64,000 nt of DNA from Rhodoferax sp. OV413 (GTDB taxonomy: Bacteria; Pseudomonadota; Gammaproteobacteria; Burkholderiales; Burkholderiaceae_C), in contig NZ_FNJA01000003.1 of the NCBI RefSeq assembly GCF_900104385.1, positions 186,001-250,000 of the forward strand. Direction: 5' to 3'. A program made the translations under genes and the position numbers. A model generated the notes under the pieces. The model searched no databases, was not told where the DNA came from, and saw only the letters and a list, made by a program, of their open reading frames with translations. Below, piece after piece: positions 60,151 to 64,000 of this stretch (its first letter is position 1; each line of letters starts with the position of its first letter).

Positions 60151-61301
60151 GCAGGCACATCCACCCAGCGCCGCTCCTTCCAGGACTGCAAGGCCACTTC
60201 GACCAGTTGCACGCCCTTCGCGCCTTCGGGCAGGGTCCAGCGGTAGGGCTCGTTTTCCACCACGTGGCGGATGAAGTGCTCCCACTGGATCTTGAAGCCG
60301 TTATCAAAGACCTGGGTGTCGGGCACTTCCTGCCACTGGTCGGTGAACTTCATGGTCTGCTTCTCGTCCGGGTTCCACACCGGGCGCGGCGTATTGACGC
60401 GCGACTGTGCCTTGCAGGAGGAGAGGCCGGCGACGGCTGAGCCGTGCGTGCCGTCAACGTGGAATGTGACCAGGTCCTCGCGGTTCACGCGGGTGGCCCA
60501 GGACATGTTTAGCTGCGCGATGACGTTCTCGCCGTTGTGGCCGATGAGTTCGGCCGTGGCATAGGCGGCATCGTCGGCCGTGGCCTTATAGGGCTTGCCG
60601 GCCTCGTCCCAGCGCTCGGGGATGTGCGTGGCGCCTATGCATGAAACCGACTTGACCTCGCCGAACAGGTTGTCCAGCACGTAGCGCCAGTGGCACATCA
60701 TGTCCAGGATCATGCCGCCGCCATCTTCGGCACGGTAGTTCCAGCTCGGGCGCTGGATGGGCTGCAGATCGCCCTCGAACACCCAGTAGCCGAACTCCAG
60801 GCGCACCGACAGCATGCGGCCGAAGAAGCCGGCGCGGCGCAGCATGTCCAGCTTGCGCAGGCCAGGCAGAAACAGCTTGTCCTGCACCGCGCCGTGCTTC
60901 AGGCCGGATGCCTCGGCCAGGCGGGCGATCTCCACCGCCTCGTTCAAATTGGTGGCAATCGGCTTTTCGCAGTACACATGCTTGCCTGCGCGGATCGCCT
61001 TGGCCAGCAGGGTCGGGCGCATCTGGGTGGTGCCGGCGTCGAAGAACACGGTGTCGGCCGGGTTGGCCAAGGCCGCGTCCAGATCCGTGCCCCAGCGGGC
61101 GATGCCGTGGGTCTGGGCCAGGGCCTGCATCTTTTCGGCATTGCGGCCGATCAGAATGGGGTCGGGCATGACCTTGTCGCCGTTGGACAGGGTCACGCCG
61201 CCCTGCTTGCGGATGGCGACGATGGAGCGGATCAGATGCTGGTTCATGCCCATGCGTCCGGTGACGCCGTGCATGATGAGACCGAGGGTGTGTGTCGTCA
61301 T
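60138..61301 (-). CDS. Gfo/Idh/MocA-family oxidoreductase
   Basis: A 387-residue NAD(P)-dependent sugar oxidoreductase. The N-terminal Rossmann domain starts GLIMHGVTGRMGMNQHLIRSI, and the catalytic-lysine motif EKPI is in HVYCEKPIATNLNEAVEIAR. The C-terminal substrate domain has GGGMILDMMCHWRYVLDNLFG, with the usual D-x-x-x-H pair. ATG 61301 (MTTHTLGLIMHG) was chosen; the frame to 61352 precedes the family start. It probably oxidises a sugar or inositol-like hydroxyl before DUF993 and isomerase steps. Its stop is in R12. Confidence 0.9.
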   Translation of the reverse strand: MTTHTLGLIMHGVTGRMGMNQHLIRSIVAIRKQGGVTLSNGDKVMPDPILIGRNAEKMQALAQTHGIARWGTDLDAALANPADTVFFDAGTTQMRPTLLAKAIRAGKHVYCEKPIATNLNEAVEIARLAEASGLKHGAVQDKLFLPGLRKLDMLRRAGFFGRMLSVRLEFGYWVFEGDLQPIQRPSWNYRAEDGGGMILDMMCHWRYVLDNLFGEVKSVSCIGATHIPERWDEAGKPYKATADDAAYATAELIGHNGENVIAQLNMSWATRVNREDLVTFHVDGTHGSAVAGLSSCKAQSRVNTPRPVWNPDEKQTMKFTDQWQEVPDTQVFDNGFKIQWEHFIRHVVENEPYRWTLPEGAKGVQLVEVALQSWKERRWVDVPALHI

Positions 61302-61324
61302 GGCTGGTACTTCAAGTGGGTGAG

Positions 61325-62695
61325 TTAGTGGATGAGGTCCAGGCTGTCCCACAGCGGAGCCGCCGCCGTGGCAAAGCCGGGCACATACAAGGTGGCCAGT
61401 TGCAGCTGGCCGCTGTGCACCCGCAACCGGGGCCGGCCTTGGGGCGCGTGGTAGAAGCCCGCGTGGGCCTGGGCAAAGGCATCGGATTCGGCGGCCGGCG
61501 CGGTGCCAAAGCCGTCGACGTAATGATGGCCGTTGCGCTCGATATGGGTAACGCCCAGGCTGGCCGCCAGCAGCGTGTCCTGCTGCACCGCCAGCCCGGC
61601 TTGGCAGGTCAGGTCCTCACCCGACAGCAGCAGGCGCTGCGGCTCCTGGGTCACGCGCCAGGCGCTGTGCAGCGAGCGGTAAATGCCTTTGCAGGCCTTG
61701 CTGGAAATACCCCGGTAGCCAAGCGCAATGCCCTGGGCCAGCACACCAGCCTGGTCATCGGACTCGTCCAGGATCACCGGCACGTCTATTCCCAGCCCTG
61801 CAATCGGCTCGGCCAAAGCCAGGTGGCGCGGCAAGGGCTGCTCCAACAGCAGGGTGTGCGCCAGCAGGTCTTGCAAAGGGGCCTGGGCGTGCAGGGCGCG
61901 CCAGAACGCACCCAAGGCCTCGGCACTGGCAAAGGTCTCGTTGCCGTCCAGCGTAGCGCGGTATTCGCCGGCCGTGCGTTGCAGCAAACCGGCAATCCGC
62001 TGCAGGCGCTCCAGGTCGGCGTCCAGCTGGCCGCTGAGCTTGATCTTGAAGTAGCGCAAACCGTAAGTGGCAATCGCGTCCTCCAGCGTCTCGGGCAAGC
62101 CGTCGCCGGGGCTGGCCCCCGTATCGCCGGCCAGGATGCGGTCCGCCAGGCCCACGGTGTGGCGCAGCCATACATGGCCCGGCGCCCGCAGCTGCAGCTG
62201 GGCGGACCAGGGATCGCCCAGCACGCCGGCCGCTACGCCGCGCGTCCAGTCGAGCTCGGCGGCGCGCAGCACCGCATCGGCCACCGCCTTGTCCAGCAAG
62301 GCCGGACCAAACTGCGCGGCCAACCGGGGCAGGCCCTTGGCCACAGCCACGTCTATGGCCGCCTCGCCCTGGGTCTGTGACAGCGCGAACGGCGTCATTG
62401 GCATACCCGCCTCCAGGTACGCGGCCCGTGCCGTGCGCAAGGCTTCGCGCAGCTGCTCGAAGTTCTGCTCGTGGGTCAGACTGGGCGACTTGTCGAACCA
62501 CTTGGGTACCATCAGCTCGGCCGCCATGCCCTCCCAGGTGCGGCCATTGACCTCCAGCTCCAGCCGCACAAAAGCCTGCGGGCACTGGGTGACGGTGGCG
62601 GCGCCGAAGCGGAACGGCAAGCGCAAAGTCACATGGCGCTGGTACAGCGTGATGGAGCGCAGCCGGACCGGCATCGCCGGGGTGGAAGCGGGCAT
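61325..62695 (-). CDS. Enolase-superfamily protein (mandelate racemase / muconate lactonizing enzyme-like)
   Basis: A 456-residue enolase-superfamily member, longer than typical MR/MLE enzymes (about 370-400). Active-site elements are the KxK motif (YFKIKLSG) and metal ligands LDGNE, ILDESDDQ and GEDLTC. The N-terminal capping domain begins RSITLYQRHVTLRLPFRFG. ATG 62695 has GGGAG upstream; the frame opens to 62821 without homology. Family members remove the proton alpha to a carboxylate (dehydratases, racemases, cycloisomerases), so a sugar acid is a likely substrate. Confidence 0.82.
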   Translation of the reverse strand: MPASTPAMPVRLRSITLYQRHVTLRLPFRFGAATVTQCPQAFVRLELEVNGRTWEGMAAELMVPKWFDKSPSLTHEQNFEQLREALRTARAAYLEAGMPMTPFALSQTQGEAAIDVAVAKGLPRLAAQFGPALLDKAVADAVLRAAELDWTRGVAAGVLGDPWSAQLQLRAPGHVWLRHTVGLADRILAGDTGASPGDGLPETLEDAIATYGLRYFKIKLSGQLDADLERLQRIAGLLQRTAGEYRATLDGNETFASAEALGAFWRALHAQAPLQDLLAHTLLLEQPLPRHLALAEPIAGLGIDVPVILDESDDQAGVLAQGIALGYRGISSKACKGIYRSLHSAWRVTQEPQRLLLSGEDLTCQAGLAVQQDTLLAASLGVTHIERNGHHYVDGFGTAPAAESDAFAQAHAGFYHAPQGRPRLRVHSGQLQLATLYVPGFATAAAPLWDSLDLIH

Positions 62696-62705
62696 CCCCA
62701 CTCCC

Positions 62706-63683
62706 TCAGGGCGCCAGGCCCGCGGCCTTGACCAGGCGGGCATTGCTGGCCACCTCGTCGCGGATGTAGGCATCGAACTGCTCGGGCTGCAGGGTCCAGG
62801 CGTCGGCGCCCAGACTGGCAAAGCGGGCCTTGACCTCGGGCGTGGCCAGGGCTTTGGCGACCTCGTCGTGCAGGCGGCGCACGATGTCGCGCGGGGTCTT
62901 GGCCGGGGCCATCATGCCGATCCAGAAGTTGAACTCGGAGCCGGGCACGCCGGCCTCGGCCGTGGTGGGTACATCGGGCAAGGCACTGGCGCGGCGCGGC
63001 GACCCAACGGCCAGCGCCAGCAGCTGGCCTTCGCGGATCTGGCCGATCACCGGGGCGATGGGGCTGAAGTAATAGTCGACCCGGCCGGCCAGTATCTCGG
63101 TCACCGCTTCGGCCGAGCCTTTGAACGGGATATTGGTGGCCTCTATGGCTGCGGCCATCTTGAACTTCTCGGCGTTCAGGTGCGTGGCGCTACCCTGCCC
63201 GGCCGACGCGTAGTTCAGCTTGCCTGGCTGGGCCTTGGCGGCAGCCAGCAGGGCGGGCAGCGTCTTGATGTTTTTCGACGGTGCGATGACCAGCACATTC
63301 GGCGTGCTGGAAATCGGGGTGATGCCGGCGAAGTCGCCCAAGGTGTCGAACGGCAGCTTGGCGAAGGTGGACGGGCTGACAGTGTGTGACGACGAATGGA
63401 CCATGATGGTGTAGCCATCGGGCGCGGCCGCCGCCACCAGGGCCTGGCCTATGGTGCCGCTGGCGCCGCCCCGGTTGTCGATCACCAGGGTCTGGCCCAG
63501 GCTGGCGCCCATCTTGTCGGCAATGGCCCGGGCAATGATGTCGGTGGTGCTGCCCGCAGGGAACGGCACGACCACGCGTATGGGTCGGTTCGGGTAGTCG
63601 CTGGTCTGGCCGTGGGCCGGTGGCTGGGTGAAAGCCGCCAGCCACGCAAGGGTGGCCACGGCAGCACAACGCAGAACTTGCAT
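62706..63683 (-). CDS. Tripartite tricarboxylate transporter substrate-binding protein (TctC/Bug family)
   Basis: A 325-residue periplasmic binding protein with a signal peptide (to about residue 25, AHGQ). Bug-family marks are YPNRPIRVVVPFPAGSTTDIIAR, VIDNRGGASGTIGQALVAAAAPDGYT, LNYASAGQGSATHLN and VPTTAEAGVPG. These bind carboxylates and are very numerous in Burkholderiales, most as orphans without TctAB membrane genes. None are seen here. It lies 10 bp before the enolase-superfamily gene and 22 bp after the ABC ATPase gene, so it belongs to the same operon. Confidence 0.92.
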   Translation of the reverse strand: MQVLRCAAVATLAWLAAFTQPPAHGQTSDYPNRPIRVVVPFPAGSTTDIIARAIADKMGASLGQTLVIDNRGGASGTIGQALVAAAAPDGYTIMVHSSSHTVSPSTFAKLPFDTLGDFAGITPISSTPNVLVIAPSKNIKTLPALLAAAKAQPGKLNYASAGQGSATHLNAEKFKMAAAIEATNIPFKGSAEAVTEILAGRVDYYFSPIAPVIGQIREGQLLALAVGSPRRASALPDVPTTAEAGVPGSEFNFWIGMMAPAKTPRDIVRRLHDEVAKALATPEVKARFASLGADAWTLQPEQFDAYIRDEVASNARLVKAAGLAP

Positions 63684-63705
63684 GCTGTCTCCTTGTTCTA
63701 GGCCA

Positions 63706-64000
63706 TCACTGGCGGGCCAGGGTCAAACCGTTCTCGGCAAAGCCATGGCAGCTGGCGGGCGGCAGGTGCACATGCACGGTGTCGCCGCGCTTGAACTGGC
63801 TCTGCCCCACCACCTGCACCACCAGCGGCTGCTGGGCGCCCAGGCTGCCGTAGAGCACGGTGTTGCCGCCCAGCTGCTCGGTCAGGCTGACCTGCATGGG
63901 CAGGCCGTGCTCGGCCAGCTCCGCGTGCTCGGGGCGGATGCCGACGCAGACCGGCGCGCCATCGGCCATACCGTTGGCCAGTACCGGCAGGTGCACGGTC
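63706..64000 (-). CDS. ABC transporter ATP-binding protein, C-terminal part (UgpC/MalK-like)
   Basis: Partial: the gene runs off the right end of the window. Only the C-terminal TOBE/OB regulatory region is visible (VGIRPEHAELAEHG, LTEQLGGNTVLYGSLG, FKRGDTVHVHLPPASCHGF). This is the usual tail of carbohydrate-importer ATPases such as MalK or UgpC. It indicates that the operon includes a sugar ABC importer upstream, outside the window. Confidence 0.8.
   Translation of the reverse strand, partial: TVHLPVLANGMADGAPVCVGIRPEHAELAEHGLPMQVSLTEQLGGNTVLYGSLGAQQPLVVQVVGQSQFKRGDTVHVHLPPASCHGFAENGLTLARQ

Overview
The window is GC-rich and densely coded. Short intergenic gaps, the gene order alaA / R11 / hom-thrC-mobB-moeA-moaD and a distinctive dispersed hairpin repeat point to a betaproteobacterium of the order Burkholderiales. 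Comamonadaceae (a Rhodoferax-like genus) is my best guess; this rests on recall of synteny and sequence style, not on a search. I see no rRNA, tRNA, CRISPR array, integrase or transposase.

Layout. 1-4465: end of an EF-hand protein, a LacI-type regulator, and a GH3 beta-glucosidase lipoprotein preceded by two LacI-type operator palindromes. 4540-10971: housekeeping genes purN, yceH, an HNH nuclease, ribF, ileS and lspA. 11072-20285: what looks like an organophosphate-scavenging locus, with a LacI regulator and its palindromic operator, an ABC importer (binding protein, two permeases, ATPase), a GpdQ-like phosphodiesterase, a small lipoprotein, a Tat-exported phosphocholine-type phospholipase C and a DeoR/GlpR-type regulator. 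20352-29528: a thioredoxin-like protein, then a two-component system, a MipA/OmpV outer-membrane protein and a three-gene RND efflux pump. 29923-32719: divergent cadA/cadR with a MerR-type 19-bp-spacer promoter.

32720-34440 is a patch with gene remnants and an AT-richer beta-propeller gene, probably acquired. 34470-41162 is a divergent catabolic cluster: an IclR regulator, two paralogous FAD dehydrogenases, an altered shikimate dehydrogenase, a NIPSNAP protein and a TIM-barrel isomerase/lyase-like protein. It probably acts on a cyclic or hydroaromatic compound. 41270-45259 holds a trypsin-like protease with a MoxR-DUF58-VWA operon, followed by a Na/Pi cotransporter. 47205-53860 holds a foreign-looking small protein and the molybdopterin/threonine/alanine block, without moaE next to moaD. 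54000-57910 carries an Mth938-like protein, peroxiredoxin, a PIN-PhoH ATPase, an ABM-domain protein and an OmpA-like lipoprotein. 58022-64000 is a leftward sugar or sugar-acid operon mixing an ABC ATPase, a tripartite-tricarboxylate-type binding protein, an enolase-superfamily enzyme, a Gfo/Idh/MocA oxidoreductase, a DUF993 aldolase-like protein and an isomerase.

The most unusual feature is a roughly 55-60 bp hairpin element, found in 12 places (R1-R12). It sits mostly at gene 3' ends and supplies the stop codon of seven genes. One copy lies in frame inside ileS. Where alternative starts exist I chose by Shine-Dalgarno position and family N-terminus, and give the reason in each entry.
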